Below, piece by piece: positions 7,074 through 15,975 of a stretch of 64,000 nt of DNA (within the stretch, counting starts at the first letter, position 1; each line of letters opens with the position of its first letter). Origin of the DNA: SpSt-600 sp042408195 (GTDB lineage: Bacteria; Chloroflexota; Anaerolineae; SpSt-600); the NCBI GenBank assembly GCA_042408195.1, contig JBHOQL010000040.1, positions 7,075 through 71,074 of the forward strand, written 5' to 3'. The position numbers and the translations under genes are program-made. The notes under the pieces are model-generated. The model was not told where the DNA came from. It saw only the letters and a program-made list of their open reading frames with translations, and searched no databases.

Positions 7074-8396
7074 ATGAAAAGTGAGCTGGTGCTGGCAATC
7101 AAACATCTGAGCGAAGAAAGGAAGTTGCCACCGGAGATAATTCTCAAGGCAGCCGAAGATGCTGTGGCCTCGGCTTACAAGAAAGATTACGGTCCGGCCA
7201 TGAATGTCCGTGCTAAAATTGACCTTAAGACTGGCCAGGTAAAAATCTTCGTGGACAAAGTGGTCGTGGAGCATGTGACGAATCCCAAAACCCAGATTTC
7301 TCTGGAGGAGGCTCTGAAGATAACTCCCGAGGCCCGCATAGGCCAGACCATCTCAGTGGAAAGCACACCGCCGGGTTTTGGCCGCATTGCCGCCCAAAAT
7401 GCCAGACAGGTTATAATGCAACGTATAAGGGAGGCCGAAAAAGAATACATTTACAGCACCTTAGCTGATAAGGAAGGAGAGCTCATCGTCGGCATTGTTC
7501 AGAGGGTTGACCACGCTACGGGGAACGTAATTGTTAACATAGACAAAATTGAAGCCATAATGCCTCCCAAGGAAAGGATTCCCGGCGAGAAGTATCAGGT
7601 TAACCAAAAAATGCTTTTTTACATCGTGGAGGTTTACAAGTCAAGCTCAGGCCCAAGGATAATCCTCTCCCGGGCTCACAAGAATTTCCTAAAGCGGCTT
7701 TTTGAAAGGGAAGTGCCAGAAATAGCTCAGGGCCTTGTGGAGATAAAGGCCATAGCCCGGGAAGCAGGCTCCCGCTCCAAAGTGGCCGTTAAGGCCCTTC
7801 AGCCAGGCCTTGACCCTATAGGAACTTGTGTAGGCCAGAAGGGTCTGAGGATCCAGAACATCCAGCGAGAGTTAAATGGAGAAAAGGTTGAAATTATAGA
7901 ATGGAGCCCGGATCCCGCTGTCTTCGTGGCCAACGCCATAAGCCCCGCAAGGGTTATTAAAGTAATTTTAGAAAAAGACGAAGAAGGTAAGACCGCCACC
8001 GTTATAGTTCCTGACAACCAGCTCTCCCTGGCGATAGGAAGAGAAGGCCAGAATGCTAGGCTTGCAGCCAAGCTAACGGGCTGGAGGATTGACATAAAGA
8101 GCGAAAGTGAGGCCAGAACCGAAGGCCTTCTAATGGAAGAGGGAGAGAAGAAAGACTTGATCTCCATCGCCCAGGCTATCCTCAGAGGCCAGAAACCAGA
8201 GGAAATATTGGCGCTGGAAGAGGTCCAGGAAGCTACTGAAACACCCCCAGAGCAAGAGCAGCCTCTGACTTCGGAGGAAGAGGAAAAGGAAGGGGAAGAA
8301 ACCGAGAGCTTCTCCCTTGAATCCCTGCAGGAAGAGCTTTTGAAGATAAAGTCCTTGGGTTGGGACGAGGAAGAGCCCAAGAAGAGAAGGAAGTAA
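7074..8396 (+). CDS. nusA: Transcription termination/antitermination factor NusA
   Basis: RNA-polymerase-binding factor that controls pausing, termination and antitermination. The 440-residue protein has the NusA N-terminal domain (1 to about 130), an S1 domain (about 135-200), and two KH domains with GQKGLRIQNIQREL (about 250-265) and AIGREGQNARLAAKLTG (about 320-337). The last 80 residues are very acidic and Ser/Gln/Glu-rich, in place of the acidic repeats of proteobacterial NusA. AAAGGAG precedes the ATG. It heads an operon with ylxR, infB, rbfA, nrnA, truB and ribF. RimP, which normally precedes nusA in this operon, is absent here: the upstream DNA is a promoter region and then the divergent EF-G-like gene. 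Confidence 0.96.
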   Translation: MKSELVLAIKHLSEERKLPPEIILKAAEDAVASAYKKDYGPAMNVRAKIDLKTGQVKIFVDKVVVEHVTNPKTQISLEEALKITPEARIGQTISVESTPPGFGRIAAQNARQVIMQRIREAEKEYIYSTLADKEGELIVGIVQRVDHATGNVIVNIDKIEAIMPPKERIPGEKYQVNQKMLFYIVEVYKSSSGPRIILSRAHKNFLKRLFEREVPEIAQGLVEIKAIAREAGSRSKVAVKALQPGLDPIGTCVGQKGLRIQNIQRELNGEKVEIIEWSPDPAVFVANAISPARVIKVILEKDEEGKTATVIVPDNQLSLAIGREGQNARLAAKLTGWRIDIKSESEARTEGLLMEEGEKKDLISIAQAILRGQKPEEILALEEVQEATETPPEQEQPLTSEEEEKEGEETESFSLESLQEELLKIKSLGWDEEEPKKRRK

Positions 8397-8416
8397 GGTC
8401 AGGGGGAAGGAGGAAT

Positions 8417-8767
8417 ATGTCGCCAAAGCATATCCCAATGCGCACATGCGTGGGTTGCCGTGAGGTCAAGCCCAAGCAAGCTATGATGAGAATTGTCAGA
8501 ACAAACGATGGGCAAATAGAAGTGGATCCAAGGGGTAAAAAGCCCGGAAGAGGCGCTTACCTCTGCCTCAGAAGAAGCTGCTGGGAGACAGCCCTCAAGC
8601 GCAAAGCTCTTGACTACGCCCTTAAAACTCCTGTGCCTAGAGAGGTGGAAGAGAAGCTCAGAAGACTAGCTCAGTTGATGCCTGAGGAGGAGCTTGTGGG
8701 GGTAACCTGGCAGGAGAAAGAGAGGATTGTAGCCAGCTTTAACGACGGAGGGGAAAATGCCAGTTGA
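8417..8767 (+). CDS. YlxR/RnpM family RNA-binding protein
   Basis: The 116-residue product carries the DUF448 domain. RTCVGCR near residue 10 is the family signature, followed by LRIVR-like and KKPGRGAYLC motifs. In Bacillus subtilis the homologue (RnpM) binds the RNase P RNA and modulates its activity; earlier work saw it as a putative RNA-binding protein of the nusA-infB operon. The ATG at 8417 has AAGGAGG three bases upstream; a longer upstream reading would overlap the nusA end without homology. The C-terminal 35 residues are a variable acidic tail. Its last 11 bases overlap the infB start, implying coupled translation. Confidence 0.88.
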   Translation: MSPKHIPMRTCVGCREVKPKQAMMRIVRTNDGQIEVDPRGKKPGRGAYLCLRRSCWETALKRKALDYALKTPVPREVEEKLRRLAQLMPEEELVGVTWQEKERIVASFNDGGENAS

Positions 8768-10646
8768 TGAAAAAATCCGCAGGGGGAGAAAATTTCCCAA
8801 AAAGAGTATCCCGCCTAAAAAATTTAAACCACGCCCTAAGGTTGTGCCGAAAGAGGAAGTAGCCCCTCCGGAGCCTACTCCTCCTAAGAAAATCGTTATT
8901 CCCGACAGTATAACGGTGAGGGAGCTTGCTCAACTAATGGGCATAAGCCCCATCGATGTTATAAAAGAGCTCATGAAGAATGGGGTCATGGCCAATATTA
9001 ACCAGCGCCTTGACCGGGACACGGCAGTGATAGTGGCGGAGGAACTGGGCTTCATAGTGGAGGAACCTGCACCTCCACCGGAAGAAGTAGCTCCCCCAGC
9101 TCCAAAGACCATCCGCCAGCTCATCTATGAAGGAGAAGCGCCCGAGAAGATGGTTCCAAGGCCTCCGGTGGTTACTGTGCTGGGCCATGTTGACCACGGC
9201 AAAACCACGCTCCTTGATGCCATCCGTCGCACCAATGTAGCTGCAGGGGAAGTAGGGGGAATAACCCAGCGAATAGGTGCTTACCAAGTGGATATGGATG
9301 GCAAAAAGATCACCTTCATAGATACCCCTGGCCACGAAGCTTTCACTGCGATGAGAGCAAGAGGTGCGCAAGTAACCGACATAGCGGTTCTGGTGGTAGC
9401 TGCCGATGATGGTGTAATGCCTCAGACCCTGGAAGCAATTGACCACGCCAGAGCAGCCCAGGTGCCCATAATCGTAGCTATAAACAAGATCGATAAGCCA
9501 GAAGCCAACGTGGAAATGGTGAAGCGCCAGCTGGCGGAAGTGGGCCTTATTCCGGAAGAATGGGGTGGTAACACCATCTGCGTCCCGATATCGGCCAAGA
9601 AGAGGATAGGAATTGATGAGCTTCTTGAGAACATCCTTCTGGTAGCGGAATTGGAAGGATTAAAGGCTAACCCCAATCGACCTGCTATCGGGACGGTCAT
9701 CGAGGGCAAGATGGATGAAAAGCGCGGCCCTGTGGCTACAGTCCTGGTCCAAAACGGGACTCTGCGCCGAGGGGAGATCATTGTGATTGACGATATATAC
9801 GGACGCGTTAGAGCGATGTTCAACGATCGGGGTGAGCCTATTGACGAAGCCCCGCCTTCTACTCCTGCCCTCGTTCTGGGTCTGCCGGAAGTCCCTACTC
9901 CGGGTTTGCTGTTTGAGGTGGTCAGGAATGAGAAAGAGGCCAAGGCCATTGTGGAAAAGCGCAAGGCCGAAAAAGCTGTACCGAGGCCTGCTCCTCAGGT
10001 TGTAACCCTGGAAGACCTGCATCGTCTTATGCAAGTGGGAGAGGTTAAAGAGCTCAACGTCATCCTCAAGGCTGATGCTTACGGTTCCCTGGAACCCATT
10101 GTGAGTTCCCTGGAGAAAATGAGCTCTGATGAACTGCGCATTAAGATAATCCACAAGGGTGCGGGCAATGTGAGTGAATCCGATATAATGCTAGCGGTAG
10201 CTTCAAAGGGCTTGGTCATCGGCTTCAATGTGGATGTGGACCCGGCAGCGCGGGCTCTTGCGGAGAAAGAAGGGGTGGAGATCCGCCTTTACCAGGTAAT
10301 CTACCACCTCTTGGAGGACATGGAGAAGGCTCTTAAGGGCTTGCTGGAGCCTGAAATTAAGGAAAACGTTTTGGGTCATGCTCAGGTCAGGGCTATATTC
10401 AAAGTGGCCAGAGGCCAGGTAGCAGGAGTTTATGTTTTAGATGGAGTTGTGGTTAGAGGAGCGAGAGCCAGGATCATCCGCAACGGTGAACTGGTATACG
10501 ATGGCAAGGTGGCTTCCCTACGCCGCTTTACCGAAGATGTCAGAGAGGTCCGCCAGGGATTTGAATGCGGTGTGGGGTTGGAGAACTTTGGCGATTTCGT
10601 TATAGGTGATATCATTGAAATCTATGAAAGGGTGAAGGTAACCTAA
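8757..10646 (+). CDS. infB: Translation initiation factor IF-2
   Basis: GTPase that places initiator fMet-tRNA on the 30S subunit and promotes subunit joining. At 629 residues it is a short IF-2. A basic Pro/Lys-rich stretch (1-45) is followed by one IF2_N module (about 51-100). The G domain starts near 138 with GHVDHGKTT (143-151), DTPGHEAF (189-196) and NKID (243-246). Domains II, III and IV reach the C-terminus, ending in DIIEIYERVKVT. The long N-terminal extension of enterobacterial IF-2 is missing, as in many Gram-positive-type bacteria. A GGAGGGG motif inside ylxR serves the ATG. rbfA begins two bases after the stop codon. Confidence 0.97.
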   Translation: MPVDEKIRRGRKFPKKSIPPKKFKPRPKVVPKEEVAPPEPTPPKKIVIPDSITVRELAQLMGISPIDVIKELMKNGVMANINQRLDRDTAVIVAEELGFIVEEPAPPPEEVAPPAPKTIRQLIYEGEAPEKMVPRPPVVTVLGHVDHGKTTLLDAIRRTNVAAGEVGGITQRIGAYQVDMDGKKITFIDTPGHEAFTAMRARGAQVTDIAVLVVAADDGVMPQTLEAIDHARAAQVPIIVAINKIDKPEANVEMVKRQLAEVGLIPEEWGGNTICVPISAKKRIGIDELLENILLVAELEGLKANPNRPAIGTVIEGKMDEKRGPVATVLVQNGTLRRGEIIVIDDIYGRVRAMFNDRGEPIDEAPPSTPALVLGLPEVPTPGLLFEVVRNEKEAKAIVEKRKAEKAVPRPAPQVVTLEDLHRLMQVGEVKELNVILKADAYGSLEPIVSSLEKMSSDELRIKIIHKGAGNVSESDIMLAVASKGLVIGFNVDVDPAARALAEKEGVEIRLYQVIYHLLEDMEKALKGLLEPEIKENVLGHAQVRAIFKVARGQVAGVYVLDGVVVRGARARIIRNGELVYDGKVASLRRFTEDVREVRQGFECGVGLENFGDFVIGDIIEIYERVKVT

Positions 10647-10647
10647 A

Positions 10648-11034
10648 ATGACTAAACCATTGACCCGTCGCCAGAAGCGGGTGGGCGAACTTATCCGGCG
10701 TGAGATAAGCACTCTGCTGGAACGTAAGGTCAAAGACCCCCGTCTGAACTTTGTGACGGTGACGGACGTGGAGGTTACTTTTGACCTAAAAGACGCTTTC
10801 GTCTATGTCAGCGCTCCAGAGGGCCGGGAGCGGAAAGAAGAAATCCTGGAGGGTCTTGAGAGAGCTTCGGGTTTCCTGCGCCATGAGCTGGCCCAGAACC
10901 TCCGTATAAAATTCATACCCCGCCTTACTTTTATATGGGATGATTCTCTGGAGCGAGGACAGCGAATAAACCAGCTACTCCGGGAAATAGCAGAAAAGAA
11001 ATATGTCCAGAGAGGCGATAGCGAAAAGCCTTAA
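10648..11034 (+). CDS. rbfA: Ribosome-binding factor A
   Basis: RbfA is a KH-fold protein needed for late 16S rRNA processing and 30S maturation. The 128-residue product has the usual pattern: RQKRVGELIRREISTLL at the start, VKDPRLNFVTVTDVEVT near 31, the helix-kink-helix region FLRHELAQNLRIKFIPRLTF, and DDSLERGQRINQLL near the end. It follows infB with a one-base gap, so translation is probably coupled. Its 3' end overlaps nrnA by 32 bases. Confidence 0.95.
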   Translation: MTKPLTRRQKRVGELIRREISTLLERKVKDPRLNFVTVTDVEVTFDLKDAFVYVSAPEGRERKEEILEGLERASGFLRHELAQNLRIKFIPRLTFIWDDSLERGQRINQLLREIAEKKYVQRGDSEKP

Positions 11035-11950
11035 CGAGGCCAGTAAAATTTTAATCCTTACCCACATTGATCCCGACGGAGATGCTATTGGTTCGGTGCT
11101 CGGGCTGGGACTAGCCCTGGAAAAGCTCGGGAAGAAGGTGGTAATGGCCTGCCAGGATCCGGTTCCGAAGCGGTTCCATTACCTCCCAGGAAGCCAGAGG
11201 ATAGTCCCTTACCCTTTCGGTTCCTTTGATATAGTTGTATCCCTTGATGCCAACGATGTTAGACGGCTCGGGAAAGCTTACAGTGCAGAGCTCTTCGGCC
11301 ATTTGCCCCTCTTGAACATCGATCACCACATCACTAATCCCTTTTTCGGGACGTTGAACTGGGTAGACCCCCAAGCAGCAGCTACTTCAGAGATGGTCCT
11401 GGAGCTTTTAGATGAAATACCTGCACCCATTGAGCCCGATGTAGCTACCTGCCTCCTTAACGGCATTGTTACGGATACCCAGGGCTTTCGGACTGCCAGC
11501 ACCACTCCTAAAACCCTTGAAGCAACCCTTAGGCTCCAGAAAGCCGGGGCCAGCTTGCACAAAGTAATGACTCACGCTTTAAACCATCACCCCTTCAAGC
11601 TGCTCCAGCTTTGGAGCAGGCTTTTAGGACGGGTGCAATTCAAGGATGGAATCATATGGGTGGATAAGCCTCGCTCCGTTCTGGATGAATCGGAGCTGGG
11701 GGAAGATTACGATTATGGCCTCATAAACTTCTTGTTGGGAGTGGAAGGAGTCAGGATAGCGGTCGTTTTCACCGAAAAGCCAGGAGGTGAAGTAGATATA
11801 AGTCTGCGTTCGGTGCCGGGAATAGACGTTTCAACGGTAGCCGCTAAACTTGGAGGAGGTGGTCACCCTCAAGCCGCTGGCTGCCGCCTCAAGGGCCACC
11901 TGGAAGAGGTGAAAAAGCTCGTGTTGGAAGAACTTCGCAAACTTTACTAA
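11003..11950 (+). CDS. nrnA: NrnA-type DHH/DHHA1 phosphoesterase (nanoRNase/pAp phosphatase)
   Basis: The 315-residue protein is a DHH-family phosphoesterase that degrades short oligoribonucleotides, and in several bacteria also pAp, the by-product of sulfate activation. Motifs seen are THIDPDGDAIGS (20-31), the metal-binding Asp in VSLDAND, the DHH motif NIDHH near 107, and the DHHA1 signature GGGGHPQAAG near 290. The start overlaps rbfA by 32 bases; no strong ribosome-binding site is visible, so coupling to rbfA translation is likely. In many Gram-positive-type bacteria a gene of this family sits between rbfA and truB, as here. Confidence 0.9.
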   Translation: MSREAIAKSLNEASKILILTHIDPDGDAIGSVLGLGLALEKLGKKVVMACQDPVPKRFHYLPGSQRIVPYPFGSFDIVVSLDANDVRRLGKAYSAELFGHLPLLNIDHHITNPFFGTLNWVDPQAAATSEMVLELLDEIPAPIEPDVATCLLNGIVTDTQGFRTASTTPKTLEATLRLQKAGASLHKVMTHALNHHPFKLLQLWSRLLGRVQFKDGIIWVDKPRSVLDESELGEDYDYGLINFLLGVEGVRIAVVFTEKPGGEVDISLRSVPGIDVSTVAAKLGGGGHPQAAGCRLKGHLEEVKKLVLEELRKLY

Positions 11951-11954
11951 ATCA

Positions 11955-12827
11955 ATGAAACGCGAGCTCTCAGGCATTCTCAACATCAATAAACCTAAAG
12001 GCCTCACTTCCCACGATGTCGTGGACAAGGTGCGAAAACTGAGTGGAATCCGGAAGGTAGGGCATGCTGGTACCCTCGACCCCATAGCTACCGGAGTTCT
12101 GGTAGTATGCCTGGGTAAGGCCACCAGGCTTGTGCGTTTCATAATGGATAGCCCAAAGACTTACCGGGCCACCTTGCGTTTGGGCATAAGCACTGACACC
12201 CACGATGCTGAAGGCCAGATAATACGAGAAGCCCCGGTAAATGTAACCTTGGAGGAGGTAAAGGAAGCTCTCAAAAGCTTCACTGGGACCATAGAGCAGA
12301 TTCCGCCTCTCTATTCCGCCATCAAAATAAGGGGGAAACGCCTCTACGAGTTGGCGAGGGAAGGCAAAGAGGTCACCCTTCTTCCTCGCCAAGTTGAAAT
12401 CTACCGGATAGAAGTGTTGGAGTGGGATATTCCTTTCCTCACATTGGAAGTGGAGTGTTCTCCGGGGACTTACATCCGGGCCCTGGCCAGAGACTTGGGG
12501 GAGAAACTCGGGTGTGGGGCACATGTAACTGAGCTGACCCGGCTGAGAAGTGGGCGCTTTACTCTGGAAGATGCAGTAACTCTCGAGGAAATTGAGGTGG
12601 GCAAGCTCAAGCAGTTTCTCCTTCCCCCAGAGATGGCCGTGGCTGATTTTCCCAGCGTAATCCTGGAAAAGGGCGAGGAAAAGAGGATACGCCTGGGCCA
12701 GAAAGTTAGAGGCACCCCCCAGGGAGGCGAGGGCCTTCACAGGGTTTACTCCTTTGATGGCTGGTTCCTGGGCCTGGCGGAGTGGGATTCGATGGCTAAA
12801 TTGTGGCAACCGAGGCTTATACTGTAA
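11955..12827 (+). CDS. truB: tRNA pseudouridine-55 synthase TruB
   Basis: Makes pseudouridine 55 in the T-loop of tRNAs. The 290-residue protein opens SGILNINKPKGLTSHDVV. It has the catalytic motif GHAGTLDPIATGVL (37-50) with the nucleophile Asp42, then the KTYRA and SALK-like (YSAIKIRGKRLYELAR) regions, and the CSPGTYIRALARDLG segment around 165-180. The C-terminal part is a short PUA-like domain. The start lies five bases after the nrnA stop and has no strong ribosome-binding site of its own. ribF starts three bases after its stop. Confidence 0.95.
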   Translation: MKRELSGILNINKPKGLTSHDVVDKVRKLSGIRKVGHAGTLDPIATGVLVVCLGKATRLVRFIMDSPKTYRATLRLGISTDTHDAEGQIIREAPVNVTLEEVKEALKSFTGTIEQIPPLYSAIKIRGKRLYELAREGKEVTLLPRQVEIYRIEVLEWDIPFLTLEVECSPGTYIRALARDLGEKLGCGAHVTELTRLRSGRFTLEDAVTLEEIEVGKLKQFLLPPEMAVADFPSVILEKGEEKRIRLGQKVRGTPQGGEGLHRVYSFDGWFLGLAEWDSMAKLWQPRLIL

Positions 12828-12830
12828 GCC

Positions 12831-14207
12831 ATGCAGCTCATAGACAATTTCTCTCAAGTCTACATAACTATAGAAAGCTTCGTCACCATCGGAGCCTTTG
12901 ACGGAGTGCACCGGGGGCACCAGCACCTTATCCGCAACTTGGTTCGGGAAGCTCACAAGCAAGGCTTTCTGGCTGGCCTCGTAACCTTTCACCCCCATCC
13001 TTCTGTTGTCCTCAACCCTTCTAATCCCACCCGCTACCTTACGACGCCTGGGGAGAAAGTCTCAATTCTGGAAAAGATGGACCTGGATGTAGTGGCAATT
13101 CTCCCTTTTAATGAGAAGATGGCTCGGACGCCAGCCCGCGAGTTTATAGCGCTCCTCTGCAAACATCTGAATTTGAAAGAGCTATGGGTGGGGGCCGATT
13201 TTGCCCTGGGCTTCCAGCGTGAGGGGAACGTGAAAGTCCTGAAAGAGCTCGGCAGAGAAATGGGCTTTGTGGTAAGGGTGGTGGAACCCATCTACTTTAA
13301 GGGCGAGATAATATCCAGCACCCGCATCCGTAAGCTCATAGCTCTGGGGGAAGTACGGGAAGCGGCCCAACTTCTGGGGCGCTACTACAGCTTGGCGGGC
13401 GAAGTGGTGAGGGGCGAGGGCCGCGGCCGGCTTTTGGGTTTCCCTACCGCCAACTTAGAAGTTAGACCGGAAAGAGTTTCTCCCGCTGATGGGGTTTACG
13501 TTACTTTCGTTCGGCTGGGACGGGATAGGCTCTGGGGGGTGACTAACGTCGGCACAAGGCCAACCTTTGACGGGGGAAAGCGTCTGGTCGAAACTTATAT
13601 CTTGGATTTTGACGGTGACCTTTACGGCTGCGATTTAGTAGTTGAGTTTGTGGAAAGGCTCAGACCGGAGATAAAATTTTCTTCCGTGGAAAAACTGAAA
13701 GAGCAAATCCGTAGGGATGTGGAAATGGCCCGGGAGGTCCTGGCGAGGGAAGAGGCAATGGGAGGAATAGAGAACATGCTGGAGCCGGTATACACTCCTT
13801 CTACGAAGAGGTTCGAAGAGCTGCCCCACACGGCCGATAAGGCAATCAAGGTTTACGGCAGCACTCTGGAGGAGGTCTTCGTAAACGCTGCTTTCGGCAT
13901 GTTCAGCCTGATGGCTGATCCTCAGGAGATAAAGGTTGAGATAACGCGGGAGCTGGAAGTTTCCTCCTTCGACATTGAATCGCTCCTTGTCAAGTGGCTC
14001 AACGAACTCCTCTACTTGCAGGAGACGGAAGGAGAACTTTACCGAGACTTTGAAATTGTCCACTTAGACGAGAGGAGCCTTAGAGCTAGAATCTGGGGAG
14101 GTAAAGGCTACCCCAAGAAAGCCAAAGTCAAAGCCGCCACTTACCACAATTTGGAAATCAAAGACCTGGGAAAAGGTTACGAGGCAACGGTGGTCTTTGA
14201 CACTTAG
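12831..14207 (+). CDS. ribF: Bifunctional FAD synthetase/riboflavin kinase RibF fused to an archease domain
   Basis: Residues 1 to about 310 are RibF. The FMN adenylyltransferase half has GAFDGVHRGHQ (21-31) and the STRIRKLI motif near 165. The riboflavin kinase half has GRGRLLGFPTANL near 200 and TNVGTRPTFDGG near 240. An uninterrupted frame continues into an archease domain (about 326-458): FEELPHTADKAI (328-339, Asp336), a helix LLVKWLNELLYL, AATYHNLEIK, and a terminal FDT with Asp457. Archease activates the RNA ligase RtcB. RibF is usually about 310 residues, so the extra 148 residues match a whole archease. Two in-frame ATGs near the junction (13758 and 13776) have GGAAGAGG or GGGAGG upstream and could give separate archease. 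No rtcB is seen nearby. Confidence 0.9.
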   Translation: MQLIDNFSQVYITIESFVTIGAFDGVHRGHQHLIRNLVREAHKQGFLAGLVTFHPHPSVVLNPSNPTRYLTTPGEKVSILEKMDLDVVAILPFNEKMARTPAREFIALLCKHLNLKELWVGADFALGFQREGNVKVLKELGREMGFVVRVVEPIYFKGEIISSTRIRKLIALGEVREAAQLLGRYYSLAGEVVRGEGRGRLLGFPTANLEVRPERVSPADGVYVTFVRLGRDRLWGVTNVGTRPTFDGGKRLVETYILDFDGDLYGCDLVVEFVERLRPEIKFSSVEKLKEQIRRDVEMAREVLAREEAMGGIENMLEPVYTPSTKRFEELPHTADKAIKVYGSTLEEVFVNAAFGMFSLMADPQEIKVEITRELEVSSFDIESLLVKWLNELLYLQETEGELYRDFEIVHLDERSLRARIWGGKGYPKKAKVKAATYHNLEIKDLGKGYEATVVFDT

Positions 14208-15814
14208 AGGCGCATCAGTATTGGAGCGATCTGCTTCTTGCGCGAAACTATCCCCCGTAGGCTCAACGAGTGTGGCCCTGAAAGCTTTGCCTCCAGGGCC
14301 TCAGCTATTTCCTTTTCTTTCCCCACCAACAACAGCTCCGTCTCCTCGTCAAAGATATTAACCAGGATGAACATTAGGCTCGTGTATCCTCTTTCCTCTT
14401 TAAGCTTTTTCATTTCCTCGATGAACTCTTCCCGGCGTTTCTCCACCACGCTCCGACCGTGGACTTCCAGGTATCCAATCCCGAAGAGTCTATCGCCGAA
14501 CCTGTATTCTTTGAAATCGGCTGTGATGATCTCTCGGGCCGGCCGGTGCAATATTTCCGAAGCCGCATCGAAGAGCTCTTTGGCCAGAGCCTCGGGGGAA
14601 ATGCCAGCTATGGAAGCCAAGGCCGCAGCCACAGCCTTATCTCTGGGAGTAGTGGTGGGTGAGCGGAAGAAGACCGTATCGCTTATGATAGCTCCCAACA
14701 TGAGCCCTGCCAGAGGAGGCTCCACCTTGAAGCCTTGCTCCTGGAAAAGGGTGGCTACGACGGTAGAAGTGGCCCCTACTGGCTCGCTCCTGACCAGCAC
14801 GGGGCTCGGGGTCTGAATATCCCCCACCCGGTGATGGTCTATGATAGCCACAATCTCCGCCTCATCAAGCCCTTCCACCGACTGGCTTCGTTCATTGTGG
14901 TCCACCAAGATCACTCTGTAGCGCACCGGTTTGAGGAAGTCCGACCTGGAAATTACTCCTTTTACCTTCCTTTCCTCATCCACAACGGGCAAAGTCCGCT
15001 GGCGGACTAGAAAAGCTTTTGCCTCCTCCAGGAGATCGTCCTCTTCCACAAAGTCCACCTCTTCCCTCATGAAGAATTGAGCAGGGGTGCTAAGGAGCAG
15101 AAGCCTGACAGTTGTGAAAGTGTGGTAGGGTGAAGAAATTACCGTTACGCCGCTCTCCTTCGCCAGCCGGAGGATTTCATCGGAAACCGAAAGCCCACCC
15201 GTCACAATTATGGCACCAATGCCCTTTTCTATTGCGGCCCTCTGGGCATCCTCCCGGTCTCCGACTATGAGAATGGAACCTGGTTCCACATAATTCAACA
15301 ATCTGGGCAAGCTCATTGCCCCAATGTAAACTTTCCCCCTAACCGGCCTGGTACCTCGGTGGAGGAAATGGCCACCGAGGGTTTCCACAACCGCTTCCAA
15401 ACGAATGGGTATCCTGTCTAGAAACTGGGGGTCTATTTCTTCCAAAAGCAAGGAGGAAAAATCCTCCACCGAAACCATTCCCAGCAGTCGCGATTCGTCA
15501 TCCACTACCGGGACTGCCCGGATGTTTCTAGTTCTGAAAATCTGCCCAACTTTGTAAGCGGGGGTAAGGGGCGAAACGGTGATAGCCGGAGAGCTCATGG
15601 CATCCCGCACCCGTGGTCTGGCATCAGTGAACAAAATGGGCTCAGGGAACCCGAACCTTTGGAGCAAATAGGAGGTTTCGGGGCGAAGCTCCCCTTGCCG
15701 AGCAGGGATGGTCTCTTCCCCTTTCAGACGGAAGAGTTCAGCGCAAGCGATGGCCGCCACCACACAATCGGTATCGGGGTTCTTGTGGCCCACTACATAG
15801 ATTGGAGAACCCAT
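14204..15814 (-). CDS. CBS-DRTGG-regulated family II inorganic pyrophosphatase
   Basis: Manganese-dependent inorganic pyrophosphatase of the DHH superfamily with a regulatory insert. The 536-residue order is: N-terminal DHH part with GHKNPDTD (9-16); CBS domain (about 65-120); DRTGG domain (about 125-235); second CBS domain (about 240-295); the remaining DHH domain with DHNERS and IDHHRVGD; and a DHHA2 domain at the C-terminus ending SRKKQIAPILMRL. Homologues such as the Clostridium perfringens enzyme are inhibited by AMP/ADP and activated by ATP or diadenosine polyphosphates through these inserts. I chose the ATG at 15814 because GGAGG lies five bases before it; a TTG four codons upstream overlaps that site. 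Its end overlaps ribF by four bases, tail to tail. Confidence 0.92.
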   Translation of the reverse strand: MGSPIYVVGHKNPDTDCVVAAIACAELFRLKGEETIPARQGELRPETSYLLQRFGFPEPILFTDARPRVRDAMSSPAITVSPLTPAYKVGQIFRTRNIRAVPVVDDESRLLGMVSVEDFSSLLLEEIDPQFLDRIPIRLEAVVETLGGHFLHRGTRPVRGKVYIGAMSLPRLLNYVEPGSILIVGDREDAQRAAIEKGIGAIIVTGGLSVSDEILRLAKESGVTVISSPYHTFTTVRLLLLSTPAQFFMREEVDFVEEDDLLEEAKAFLVRQRTLPVVDEERKVKGVISRSDFLKPVRYRVILVDHNERSQSVEGLDEAEIVAIIDHHRVGDIQTPSPVLVRSEPVGATSTVVATLFQEQGFKVEPPLAGLMLGAIISDTVFFRSPTTTPRDKAVAAALASIAGISPEALAKELFDAASEILHRPAREIITADFKEYRFGDRLFGIGYLEVHGRSVVEKRREEFIEEMKKLKEERGYTSLMFILVNIFDEETELLLVGKEKEIAEALEAKLSGPHSLSLRGIVSRKKQIAPILMRL

Positions 15815-15910
15815 TTCTACCTCCAAAGCTCAGCTTTTCTTTAAATTTTAACGGGAACTCTGCCTCTGCGAAAGCGAGGCGAAAGCCCACTCCGCATATC
15901 ATACAGGACC

Positions 15911-15940
15911 TTGTCAATCTGCAGCGAAAGGATGTATAAT
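15911..15940 (+). promoter_or_regulatory. Sigma-70-type promoter of the ydjC-AAC(3)-carbonic anhydrase group
   Basis: TTGTCA (15911-15916), an 18-base spacer and a perfect TATAAT (15935-15940), about 35 bases before the ydjC ATG. Confidence 0.7.
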
Positions 15941-15975
15941 CCCCCAAGCAAATCTCCCGGAGGCAAGGAGGAACC

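Noticed and set aside
6777..7274. An upstream extension of the EF-G-like reading frame
   Set aside because: It lacks EF-G homology, crosses the divergent promoters and overlaps nusA; a strong ribosome-binding site fixes the start at 6776.
11970..12998. Long open frame of about 342 codons on the minus strand
   Set aside because: It lies opposite truB and ribF, has no recognisable domain and would need two well-supported genes to be wrong.
12831..14207. Frameshift between ribF and archease
   Set aside because: The frame is open throughout with no in-frame stop, and both domains are complete; a sequencing artefact remains possible but is not indicated.
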